Shown one piece after another: positions 8,227 through 15,676 of a DNA stretch of 64,000 nucleotides. How positions within the stretch are numbered: position 1 is the first letter of the stretch; every line of letters begins with the position of its first letter. Position numbers and translations under genes: made by a program. Source of the stretch: Akkermansia muciniphila. Lineage in GTDB: Bacteria; Verrucomicrobiota; Verrucomicrobiia; Limisphaerales; SXTU01. The notes under the pieces are model-generated. The model did no database searches and was not told the origin of the DNA. It was given only the letters and a program-made list of their open reading frames with translations. Location: contig CAMCFN010000008.1 of NCBI GenBank assembly GCA_945874145.1, positions 25,605 through 89,604 on the forward strand, given 5' to 3'.

Positions 8227-9123
8227 TTAGGCCGGCGCAAACTCTTCCGCGTGGTAGCTGCTCCTCACCATCGGTCCGCTGGCGACGTGGACAAAGCCCA
8301 GCGCCTCGGCCCGCGCCCCGAGCTCCGCAAACTTGTCCGGGTGGACGAACTCCACGACCGGCAGATGCTTCAGCGTCGGCTGGAGGTATTGGCCCAGCGT
8401 GAGGATGTCGCAGTTGGCCGCGCGCAAGTCCTCCATCGCCGTGAGCACTTCCGCCTCCGTCTCGCCGAGGCCGAGCATGATGCCGGACTTCGTGAAGACA
8501 TCCGGGCGACGCGCCTTCACTTTCGCCAGCACCGAGAGCGAGCGGTCGTAAGTGGCGCGGTGCCGCACGCTCGGCGTGAGGCGGCGGACGGTTTCGAGGT
8601 TGTGGTTGTAGATCTCCGGGTTCGCGCCGAGCACCGTTTCGATGCAGTCGTCCTTGTCCAGAAAGTCCGGCACCAGCACTTCGATGACGATACCGGGGTT
8701 GGCTGCGCGAGTGGCCTCGATGGTCTGTCGGAAATGTCCCGCGCCCCCGTCCGCGAGGTCGTCGCGCGCCACCGCCGTGATGACGACGTGCTTGAGGCCC
8801 ATGCGTTTCGTCGCCTCGGCCACGCGCTGCGGCTCATCGGCTTCGAGCGCGAGCGGCTTGGCGGTGGACACGGCGCAGAAGCCGCACGCGCGCGTGCAGC
8901 GGTCGCCGGCGATCATGAAGGTCGCCGTGCCCTTGCTCCAGCACTCCCAATGGTTCGGGCACTTGGCGCTCTCACAGACGGTGTGGAGGCGCAGGTCGTT
9001 GAGCAGTTCGCGCGTCTTCGTGAACGCGCTGCTGGTCGGCAGCGAGAGGCGGAGCCACTCGGGGAGGCGCGGGCGCGGGGCGGACTTAGGCGAGGCAAGC
9101 AAGGTTTCCATCGGCACAATCAT
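8227..9123 (-). CDS. lipA: lipoyl synthase
   Basis: A 298-residue radical-SAM enzyme that inserts two sulfurs into protein-bound octanoyl groups to make lipoate. The auxiliary 4Fe-4S cluster motif has cysteines at 50, 55 and 61 (CESAKCPNHWEC), and the radical-SAM motif CTRACGFC has cysteines at 76, 80 and 83. The start at 9123 overlaps the glutaredoxin stop by 4 bp (ATGA), suggesting translational coupling; ATG codons at 9147 and 9111 are alternatives. No lipB is adjacent. The neighbouring glutaredoxin could support Fe-S or redox maintenance, which is inference from position. Confidence 0.95.
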   Translation of the reverse strand: MIVPMETLLASPKSAPRPRLPEWLRLSLPTSSAFTKTRELLNDLRLHTVCESAKCPNHWECWSKGTATFMIAGDRCTRACGFCAVSTAKPLALEADEPQRVAEATKRMGLKHVVITAVARDDLADGGAGHFRQTIEATRAANPGIVIEVLVPDFLDKDDCIETVLGANPEIYNHNLETVRRLTPSVRHRATYDRSLSVLAKVKARRPDVFTKSGIMLGLGETEAEVLTAMEDLRAANCDILTLGQYLQPTLKHLPVVEFVHPDKFAELGARAEALGFVHVASGPMVRSSYHAEEFAPA

Positions 9124-9371
9124 TCCCAACCGTTCTTCTTCCACCATTTCTCGATCTCCGGCGGGCCGAAGTCGCCGAGCACCTGGCCATCCACCTCGAT
9201 GGTCGGGGCGAGGGTCTGGCCGGAGAGGCGCTCCATCTCGTCGTAAGCCTTGTCGTCGGCCATGACGTTGAGGATCTCATACTCCACACCGCGCGCGTCG
9301 AGCCAGTCCTCGGCCTTGGAGCACCACGGGCAACAGGGTTTGATGAAGAGGCGGACGCGGGTGGGTTTCAT
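9120..9371 (-). CDS. glutaredoxin-like protein
   Basis: An 83-residue thioredoxin-fold protein with active site C14-P-W-C17, the cis-Pro segment LAPTIEVDGQVLGDFG and length typical of glutaredoxin/NrdH-type thiol oxidoreductases. It would reduce disulfides in the cytoplasm. It overlaps lipA by 4 bp. Its first 82 bp are present a second time about 550 bp upstream (9845-9926) with only three differences, on the other side of hicBA. The gene here is the intact copy. Confidence 0.9.
   Translation of the reverse strand: MKPTRVRLFIKPCCPWCSKAEDWLDARGVEYEILNVMADDKAYDEMERLSGQTLAPTIEVDGQVLGDFGPPEIEKWWKKNGWE
9289..9370 (-). repeat. 82-bp direct repeat, intact glutaredoxin copy
   Basis: This segment matches 9845-9926 at 79 of 82 positions in the same orientation. 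It encodes the first 27 residues of the glutaredoxin. The two copies enclose hicBA. Confidence 0.9.
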
Positions 9372-9377
9372 GGGAAG

Positions 9378-9590
9378 TTACTTCAGCTTGCGGAAATCCA
9401 CCTCCGAAACACCGAGTTGCTTCAGTATTTCGCGGAAGAGCCAGCCGCCGATTTCGGTGCTGGGATGAATCGGAATCGTCGTGGCGCGACCATCTTTGTG
9501 CTGCCAGCGGGCGTGGCTGCCCTTTTGCCGGGTCTGCACAAAGCCGAGTTGCGCGGCGGCGCGCATCAACTCCCTCGCCTTAGCGGGCAT
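9378..9590 (-). CDS. hicA: HicA-type mRNA interferase toxin
   Basis: A 70-residue HicA/YcfA protein with a small double-stranded-RNA-binding-like fold. The characteristic GSHARW carries the catalytic His26, followed by the PIHPSTEI segment and a C-terminal helix that ends in a short basic tail. HicA toxins cleave mRNA and are held inactive by HicB. It lies downstream of and overlaps its antitoxin gene by 11 bp, and ends 7 bp before the glutaredoxin start. The antitoxin-first order is the reverse of classical hicAB but is known in the family. Confidence 0.88.
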   Translation of the reverse strand: MPAKARELMRAAAQLGFVQTRQKGSHARWQHKDGRATTIPIHPSTEIGGWLFREILKQLGVSEVDFRKLK

Positions 9591-9801
9591 GGGCGACAGT
9601 GAGTTCCACGTCCTCGGGCAACGGCTGGCCGCGCTCGGCGAACTCCTCGACCATCATGTCGAAGACGTTGTGAAGCTCCTGCTGTGCGCCTTCCGGCGTG
9701 GAGCCGACTGCATGGCAGCCTGCAATAGCCGGCACGTAGGCGACGCAACTCCCGTTGTCGTCCCGATGGCAGACCACATGGTAGTCGAAGAGCGTTTTCA
9801 C
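9580..9801 (-). CDS. hicB: HicB-type antitoxin
   Basis: A 73-residue HicB-like protein of the compact form. It has an antiparallel sheet (YHVVCHRDDNGSCVAYVP), the conserved GCHAVGSTPEGAQQEL loop-helix, and no separate DNA-binding domain at the C-terminus. It would bind and inhibit the adjacent HicA. Transcription reaches it from the cupin/membrane-protein side. It is enclosed with hicA by an 82-bp direct repeat made of glutaredoxin 5' sequence, which points to insertion of the pair next to a duplicated gene end. Confidence 0.87.
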   Translation of the reverse strand: MKTLFDYHVVCHRDDNGSCVAYVPAIAGCHAVGSTPEGAQQELHNVFDMMVEEFAERGQPLPEDVELTVAHAR

Positions 9802-9810
9802 GATGGGAAA

Positions 9811-9927
9811 CTAGCGCAGCGGTTGGGGAAACGGAAGCGGAATGCCGCGCGCGTTGAGCCAGGCCTCGGCCTTGGAGCACCACGGGCAATAGGGTTTGAT
9901 GAAGAGGCGGACGCGGGTGGGTTTCAA
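9811..9927 (-). pseudogene. truncated glutaredoxin duplicate
   Basis: The first 27 codons match the intact glutaredoxin at 9120-9371 almost exactly, including the CPWC site. The start codon is TTG instead of ATG, and after the copied part the frame continues with ten unrelated residues to a stop. The product would lack most of the thioredoxin fold. It begins directly after the stop of the membrane-protein gene, which suggests this was the original 5' position of the glutaredoxin gene before hicBA arrived. Confidence 0.8.
9845..9926 (-). repeat. 82-bp direct repeat, truncated glutaredoxin copy
   Basis: Partner of 9289-9370 with three mismatches in 82 bp. The homology stops sharply at both ends. 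Confidence 0.9.
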
Positions 9928-9928
9928 C

Positions 9929-10285
9929 TCAGGATTGACCGGCTGGCTTTGACTTGGAGAGGAATATACTGATGAGTTTGAAGAACAAATAGACAAGCGA
10001 TGCGAACCATAGCGACACCGTAATGCTGAGAAGGAAATCAAAAGGGCGAACCCAAACACGAAAACCGGTTTCACCACCATCTCCGACGAGTCCTAGGTAG
10101 AGGCTGAATCCTTCGAAAGGAATGCCCAGAAGCCAGTATTGGCCACGGAGTCCGGAAATGTCAGCGCGCGGATAAAACAACAGCACAAGAGCGGTTAGCC
10201 CCCCTGCTATTCGAGCGAGGATTTCATCTCGCTTCTCTCGCGATCCACTCGGCAGCCTCAACACTTCTGGAATGACGACGCGCAC
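9929..10285 (-). CDS. small membrane protein, unknown function
   Basis: A 118-residue protein I do not recognise. It has a hydrophobic segment around residues 27-40, an intervening polar loop, and a long hydrophobic stretch at about 82-110 (FDFLLSITVSLWFASLVYLF) that could span the membrane. The end is basic (KSKPAGQS). The coding sequence is clearly less GC-rich than its neighbours, hinting at separate ancestry. It starts 3 bp after the cupin stop, so the two are probably cotranscribed. The copied glutaredoxin 5' end begins immediately after its stop codon. Confidence 0.6.
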   Translation of the reverse strand: MRVVIPEVLRLPSGSREKRDEILARIAGGLTALVLLFYPRADISGLRGQYWLLGIPFEGFSLYLGLVGDGGETGFRVWVRPFDFLLSITVSLWFASLVYLFFKLISIFLSKSKPAGQS

Positions 10286-10288
10286 AAC

Positions 10289-10651
10289 CTATTCCGTGAT
10301 GAACGTGTCCTGATGCTCGTAGCACGGCGCGCAGCAGCAGAGCAGGCGCAGCACCTCTGGGCCGGTGTTCCAGAGCTTGTGCTTCTGGCCCGGCGGGATG
10401 GCGACGGCGTCGCCCGCGCGGAGCTCGCGCTCCTCGGCCTCAATGCGCATCCGGCCCGTGCCGTGCGTGATGTAGTAAATCTCCTCCGACTCCGCGTGGT
10501 AGTGCTCCATCGTGCTGCCGCCCACCGGCACGCGCGCCTCGGCGAGGGACTGGTTGCGGATGCCGGAGTTGCGATACGCCAGCAGCTCGCGGATTTCGGA
10601 GCCGTCCTTGGTGGTAAAGGCCGGCACGGCATCGAGATTCGTCACGTCCAT
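10289..10651 (-). CDS. cupin-domain protein
   Basis: A 120-residue single-cupin protein. Metal-binding motif 1 reads EHYHAESEE (His50, His52, Glu56) and motif 2 reads GDAVAIPPGQKH (His91), as in small mannose-6-phosphate-isomerase-like or quercetinase-like cupins. The C-terminus is cysteine-rich (LLCCCAPCYE), which is unusual and could bind a metal. The start at 10651 (MDVTNLDAVP) fits the domain; a longer frame to 10780 adds a non-conserved leader. It is the first gene of the minus-strand row leading to lipA. The substrate is unknown. Confidence 0.82.
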   Translation of the reverse strand: MDVTNLDAVPAFTTKDGSEIRELLAYRNSGIRNQSLAEARVPVGGSTMEHYHAESEEIYYITHGTGRMRIEAEERELRAGDAVAIPPGQKHKLWNTGPEVLRLLCCCAPCYEHQDTFITE

Positions 10652-10791
10652 AACGGCGCAGACTATCCAACCGCAACGGCGCGAAGGCAATCCCGCGCGC
10701 GGCTGAGTGCTGGCTTGGGGCGGGATGCTTGACACCCCCCGGCCTTTGAAACAGCCTCCGCCGACTCGATAAACGTCCATTTTTAACCGCC

Positions 10792-12138
10792 ATGTTCACG
10801 TCCCGATCCTTCCTCCTTGGCCTTGGTTCCGTCGCGCTGGGCGCGGTGTTGCTCACGGGTTGCGCCTCCTTGAACCGCGAGGCCGGTTTCCTGCCGCTCT
10901 TCGACGGCAAGACCCTGAATGGCTGGCAGTTGCTGGGCGGCAAGGGCGGTGGCTACGGCGTGAAGGACGGCGTGCTTTATTGCGCCAAGGGTGGTGGCGG
11001 CAACTTGCTCTCGGAGCGCGACTACAGCGACTTCATCTTCCGCTTCGAGTTCAAGCTGGAGGCCGGCTCCAACAACGGCATCGCCATCCGCGCGCCGTTT
11101 GCCGAGGGCAGCTTGGCCTACAGCGGCATGGAGGTGCAGATCCTCGACGACACCGACCCGAAATACGCCAAGCTCAAGCCCGCCCAATACCACGGTTCCG
11201 TCTATCTCATCGCCGCCGCCAAGCGCGGCGCTCTCCGCCCGGTCGGCGAATGGAACGAGGAGGAGATTTACTGCCGCGGCCGCCACATCCGCGTCACGCT
11301 TAACGGCAAGGTCATCGTGGACACGGACCTCAACACCGTGACCGACCCCGAGACGCTGCGGAAGCATCCCGGCATGTTGCGCGAGAAAGGCCGCATCGGC
11401 TTCCTGGGCCACAACGATTACGTTGAGTTCCGCAACCTGCGCCTGAAGGAGCTGCCCGTGGCCGAGGCACACAACATCCCGCCGCGTGGCTTTACCCGCC
11501 TCTTCAACGGCGTGGACCTGACGGGCTGGAAGGGCCTCGTGGCCGATCCGGTTAAGCGCGCCGCGATGTCCAAGGAGGAACTCGCCGCCGCACAGGCCAA
11601 GGCCGATGAGAACATGCTCGCCCACTGGGGCACGGCCGATGGCATGCTGATCTTCGACGGCAAGGGCCAGAACCTCTGCACCGCGCGCGACTACGGTGAC
11701 TTTGAGATGCTATGCGACTGGAAGATTGGTCCGAAGGGGGACAGCGGCATCTACGTGCGGGGTTCGCCGCAGATTCAGATCTGGGAGCGTGAGACGCCGG
11801 CCAATCCCAAGCGCGTCGGTTCCGGCGGGCTTTACAACAACAAGACCCACCCCGCCGACCCGCTCAAGTGGGCCGACCACGCGCCGGGCTTGTGGAACCG
11901 CTTCCGCATCCTGTGCCTCGGCGACAAGGTGCATGTCTATCTCAACGGTGAACTGGTGGTGAACAACGTCACCATGGAGAACTACTGGGATCGCACCCAG
12001 CCGCTCTTCCCCACCGGCCAGATCGAGCTTCAGGCCCACGGCAGCGTGCTTTACTTCCGCAACCTCTACCTCCGCGAGATCACCCAGCCGCCCCCGCCCC
12101 CGGCCCCGAAAGCCAGCAAACCAGCGCCGCAGCCTTAG
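10792..12138 (+). CDS. DUF1080 lipoprotein, two tandem domains
   Basis: A 448-residue exported lipoprotein with N-terminal hydrophobic stretch and lipobox LLTGC. It holds two copies of the DUF1080 (3-keto-disaccharide hydrolase-like) beta-sandwich: residues about 31-220 (FLPLFDGKTLNGWQLLGG) and 232-430 (FTRLFNGVDLTGWKGL). These concanavalin-like domains are abundant in Planctomycetes and Verrucomicrobia and have been linked to hydrolysis of 3-keto sugars produced by Gfo/Idh-type oxidoreductases. A TAT-exported Gfo/Idh protein is encoded 2 kb away. The C-terminus ends in a Pro/Ala-rich tail. The substrate is not evident. Confidence 0.88.
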   Translation: MFTSRSFLLGLGSVALGAVLLTGCASLNREAGFLPLFDGKTLNGWQLLGGKGGGYGVKDGVLYCAKGGGGNLLSERDYSDFIFRFEFKLEAGSNNGIAIRAPFAEGSLAYSGMEVQILDDTDPKYAKLKPAQYHGSVYLIAAAKRGALRPVGEWNEEEIYCRGRHIRVTLNGKVIVDTDLNTVTDPETLRKHPGMLREKGRIGFLGHNDYVEFRNLRLKELPVAEAHNIPPRGFTRLFNGVDLTGWKGLVADPVKRAAMSKEELAAAQAKADENMLAHWGTADGMLIFDGKGQNLCTARDYGDFEMLCDWKIGPKGDSGIYVRGSPQIQIWERETPANPKRVGSGGLYNNKTHPADPLKWADHAPGLWNRFRILCLGDKVHVYLNGELVVNNVTMENYWDRTQPLFPTGQIELQAHGSVLYFRNLYLREITQPPPPPAPKASKPAPQP

Positions 12139-12215
12139 TTTCGGGCTTCCCATGCTTCGCGGTAGCACAAGCAGCGACCCGGGGCGAAACGCCCGTAGCA
12201 CGGAGACGCGCGTTG

Positions 12216-12686
12216 ATGCTGCCGACTGAGCCAGCGCCGAACCCGCAGCCGCTCACGTTCTGGCAGAAGTGGGGCGAGGTGTTCGGTTTTATCGGTCTGG
12301 TGATCGGAACGAGCGTCTGGATGTGGCAGCAGCCTGCCAGCACCCACCGTTACCTGCTCGGCGTGCTGTTCCTTGGCTGCCTGTTCGATGCCCTCTCGCT
12401 CTTCTACTACGCGCTAACGCTCATCAAGCGACGCTTCCACTCGGGGCTGCCGGGCGTGGGCTTCGTAATCTGTTTCTGGGCCTGGCTCGCCTACCCGCAT
12501 CCAGTGCTGCTCGCGGGTGGCGAGGGCTTCTGGGGCACCGCTCTCGCGAAACTACCCGACTTGCTGGTGCTGGTCGTGGTTCAGCTCCTGGTTCATGTGC
12601 CGTTGCCGTGGTTCACGCGCGCGTGCCGGCCGGAGATACCTCCGGCAAATCCGCCCGAAACAGCCAACTCCCCGCCTAGCCAGTGA
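12216..12686 (+). CDS. polytopic membrane protein, unknown function
   Basis: A 156-residue protein with about four hydrophobic segments (WGEVFGFIGLVIGTSVWMW; YLLGVLFLGCLFDALSLFYY; VGFVICFWAWLAY; LPDLLVLVVVQLLVHV) and a polar Pro-rich C-terminus. I do not recognise the family. ATG at 12216 is preferred over the TTG at 12213. It lies between two exported carbohydrate-related proteins on the same strand. Confidence 0.6.
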   Translation: MLPTEPAPNPQPLTFWQKWGEVFGFIGLVIGTSVWMWQQPASTHRYLLGVLFLGCLFDALSLFYYALTLIKRRFHSGLPGVGFVICFWAWLAYPHPVLLAGGEGFWGTALAKLPDLLVLVVVQLLVHVPLPWFTRACRPEIPPANPPETANSPPSQ

Positions 12687-12767
12687 ACCATTCCAACGGC
12701 GACGGTCGCCGGCCGCAGTCCAAATACGCCTCGCCAGCCAGCCGAGTCATCAACAGCATCGCCCGTT

Positions 12768-13895
12768 ATGCAACGTCTCGCCTCCCTGCTTGCATCCCTT
12801 TGCGCTCTTTGCGGCCAAGCCTCCGCGCTCACGCTCACCGCGCCGCTCGACTACCAAGTCACCCAGCGCACTACGCGCACGGCTGGCAAATTCCTCGTGA
12901 CGGGGCAGTTCGCAGCCGATGAGCGCGCGACTTCCCTCGAAGCCCGGCTCACCGGCCCCGGTGCAAGCGACCTTTGGCAGCCGATCGACTTCAAAGCCGG
13001 GGCCGACGCCTTCCGCGCTGAACTCGACGCGCCCGCCGGCGGCTGGTTCCGCCTCGAAGTCCGCACGCTCGCCGCTGGTAAAACACTCGCCGAAACCAAT
13101 GTTGCGCACGTCGGCATTGGCGAAGTCTTCGTCATCGCGGGCCAGTCGAATTCCGCCAACCACGGTGAAGAGAAGCAGCAGACCAAGACCGGCCTCGTCA
13201 CCACGTTTGATGGCAAGAGCTGGCGGCTCGCGAACGACCCGCAGCCCGGCGCAAGTGGCGGCGGCGGCAGTTTCCTCCCGCCCTTCGGCGACGCGCTTGC
13301 CGAGCGCTTGAAAGTCCCTGTCGGCATTGTCTCCACGGGCGTGGGTGCGACCAGCGTGCGCGAGTGGCTCCCCGCCGGCGCGCGCTTCCCGAACCCGCCC
13401 ACGCTGCTCGGCAACGTCACGCAGCTCCCGTCCGGCGAGTGGGAGTGCAAGGGCCGCATCTACACGAACTTCGTCTCGCGCGTGAAGCAAATCGGCCCGC
13501 GCGGCTTCCGCGCCGTGCTCTGGCACCAAGGCGAATCCGACGCAAACCAGCGCGATGCCACGCGCACCTTGCCCGGCCCGCTCTACACGCAGTTCCTCAC
13601 CCAACTCATCCGCGACTCCCGGCGCGAGCTGGGCTGGGACGCGCCGTGGTTTGTCGCGCAAGTCAGCTACCACGTCCCCGGCGACGAAGCATCGCCGGAC
13701 ATCCGCGCGGCGCAGGCTTCGCTCTGGAAGTCCGGCCTCACCCTCGAAGGTCCGGACAGCGACGCGCTGAAGGGCGACCTGCGCGAGCGCGGCGGCAAAG
13801 GCGTCCACTTCAGCGGCCCCGGCCTGCGCGCACACGCGGCGAAGTGGGTGGAGAAGGTCGTGCCTTGGGTGGAGTCGCAGCTCGCCAACCGGTGA
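12768..13895 (+). CDS. sialate O-acetylesterase-type SGNH hydrolase
   Basis: A 375-residue secreted esterase of the SASA (DUF303) family, which removes acetyl groups from sialic acids or other glycans. A signal peptide occupies about residues 1-20. A beta-rich domain precedes the catalytic domain, where GQSNSAN (125-131) gives the nucleophile Ser127, WHQGESD (252-258) is the family's block V-like signature, and a C-terminal His lies in GVHFSGPGLRAHA. The DUF1080 lipoprotein upstream supports a role in glycan breakdown outside the cytoplasm. The precise acyl substrate is unknown. Confidence 0.85.
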   Translation: MQRLASLLASLCALCGQASALTLTAPLDYQVTQRTTRTAGKFLVTGQFAADERATSLEARLTGPGASDLWQPIDFKAGADAFRAELDAPAGGWFRLEVRTLAAGKTLAETNVAHVGIGEVFVIAGQSNSANHGEEKQQTKTGLVTTFDGKSWRLANDPQPGASGGGGSFLPPFGDALAERLKVPVGIVSTGVGATSVREWLPAGARFPNPPTLLGNVTQLPSGEWECKGRIYTNFVSRVKQIGPRGFRAVLWHQGESDANQRDATRTLPGPLYTQFLTQLIRDSRRELGWDAPWFVAQVSYHVPGDEASPDIRAAQASLWKSGLTLEGPDSDALKGDLRERGGKGVHFSGPGLRAHAAKWVEKVVPWVESQLANR

Positions 13896-14149
13896 CAGTC
13901 AGCGCGGATTTCAGTTTGCGCATCCTGTGCCGAGGGGTGTCAAACTTCGCACCAGCCCATGGAGTGCTTTGGCCCCAGCCGGGGCTTTTATGATCCGCAT
14001 CACGCAAACACACAGCGCCAACTCGCGTCGTCGCCGCACTCCACGAGCCACCCGTGGGGCTCTGCCACGAATCGCACCGCAAAGTGGGCAGTTCGAGTGC
14101 TGGGGCCGCAATCGCGGGGGACTCAGCGGGAGTTCGCCCGCAACTGGTA

Positions 14150-15562
14150 TCAGAAATCCCAACCTTTGCGATAATCGCGCTTCACGAGTTTCGTGACATC
14201 CATGTTCTTGGCCTTCATCGCGGGGCCGTCCCATTCCACTTTCTTGCCGGTGCGCACGGCGAGGTTGCCCATGAGCACCATCTCGGTGAAGGGACCGGCG
14301 TAGTCGAGGCTGGCCATGCCCTTGAGCGCGTTGCCCCGGATGGCTTCGACGAACTCTTTGTGATGCCCGGGCGAACGGGCGAGGGTTTGGTCGGGCTTGG
14401 CGAATTCCTTGGTCTTGGAATCGGGCGTGAACTTCGGCGCGCCACCGTAGGTTTCGCACGTGATCTTGCCCTTCTCGCCGACGAAGAGAGAGCCGTTGTC
14501 GGGTGACTTGGCTTCGGGAGTAAGGCCCAGCAATTCGTTCGTCGGCTTCTTGCCCCCGTCATACCAAACGATTTTGACCGGGGGCAGTTCGCCGTGGTCG
14601 CTCTTGCGCCCCGGGAACTGGTAGGTGATGACGCAGGACTTGGGAGCCATTTCTGAAGTGGCTCCGTCGGAGACCGCCTCAACGCTGTCCGCGTGGCCGA
14701 GGTGCAGCGCCCAGAAAGCCGGGTCCATCAAGTGACAGGCCATGTCGCCGAGCGCCCCGGTGCCGAAGTCCCACCAACCGCGCCAGGCAAACGGATGATA
14801 CACCGTGCCGCCACGGCGCTTCTTGCCATCCTTCGCATCCTCGTCGGGCCAGGTGGACTTGAACGGTCGCATCGGCGCGGGTCCGAGGAAGACATCCCAG
14901 TCCAGCGTGGCGGGCACGGCATCCTCGCCGGCGGGACGGTTGCGGCCCTGCGGCCAGATGGGGCGGTTGGTCCAGATGTGCGCCTCGCGGACCTTGCCGA
15001 TGGCCCCGGCCCAGATGAGTTCGCAGAAGTTGCGCACGTCGTTGCCGGAGTGGCCCTGGTTGCCCATGAGCGTGGCGACCTTTTTCTCGCGGGCGATTTC
15101 CGCAAGGCGGCGGGCTTCCCACACCGAGTGCGTGAGCGGCTTCTGCACATACGCGCCCTTGCCCAGCTTCATCGCCAACGCGGCGGCCAGCGCGTGGTGG
15201 TGATCGGGCGTGCTCACTGAGACGCCGTCGAAATCCTTCTGGGTCTCAAACATCTTCCGGTAGTCGCGGTGCAACTGCGCCTTGGGATAGAGCGCGCTGG
15301 ATTTCTTGAGCGTGCCTTCGTCCACATCGCACAAGGCCACGATGTCCGCGCCCGCATCAGCGATGCCCTTGATGTCGCTGGCTCCCTTGCCGCCCACGCC
15401 AATGCCGGCGATGGCCACGCGGCTGTTGAGGTTCTGGCCGCGCAGCAGCACCGGGGCGCTGGCGGCGGCGATGGCCGACGCGAGCAGCGAGCGGTTGAGG
15501 AAGTCACGACGTGTGACGGGAGCAGCGGAAGACGAGAGGGGGAGGAAATACGTTTTGGACAT
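14150..15562 (-). CDS. TAT-exported Gfo/Idh/MocA oxidoreductase
   Basis: A 470-residue NAD(P)-dependent oxidoreductase. The twin-arginine signal TRRDFLNRSLLASA (residues 17-30) marks export of the folded, cofactor-loaded enzyme. The Rossmann motif GIGVGG is at 53-58, and the EKP-type motif reads VQKPLTHSVWEA, with Gln replacing the usual Glu. These periplasmic Gfo/Idh proteins are numerous in PVC bacteria and probably oxidise or isomerise sugars. ATG at 15562 fits the signal peptide; upstream in-frame sequence lacks it. It is divergent from the hydrolase-like gene at 15677 across 114 bp. Confidence 0.9.
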   Translation of the reverse strand: MSKTYFLPLSSSAAPVTRRDFLNRSLLASAIAAASAPVLLRGQNLNSRVAIAGIGVGGKGASDIKGIADAGADIVALCDVDEGTLKKSSALYPKAQLHRDYRKMFETQKDFDGVSVSTPDHHHALAAALAMKLGKGAYVQKPLTHSVWEARRLAEIAREKKVATLMGNQGHSGNDVRNFCELIWAGAIGKVREAHIWTNRPIWPQGRNRPAGEDAVPATLDWDVFLGPAPMRPFKSTWPDEDAKDGKKRRGGTVYHPFAWRGWWDFGTGALGDMACHLMDPAFWALHLGHADSVEAVSDGATSEMAPKSCVITYQFPGRKSDHGELPPVKIVWYDGGKKPTNELLGLTPEAKSPDNGSLFVGEKGKITCETYGGAPKFTPDSKTKEFAKPDQTLARSPGHHKEFVEAIRGNALKGMASLDYAGPFTEMVLMGNLAVRTGKKVEWDGPAMKAKNMDVTKLVKRDYRKGWDF

Positions 15563-15676
15563 GCCGGAATGGCTACCGTTCTGTGACCGGGGCGACAAGC
15601 AGTTTCTCCCGTCGGCGGTATGAAAAAGTCTGAATTCGCCGTGGACGCTTGCCCCCCGCCCGCTTAAACCAGCGCC

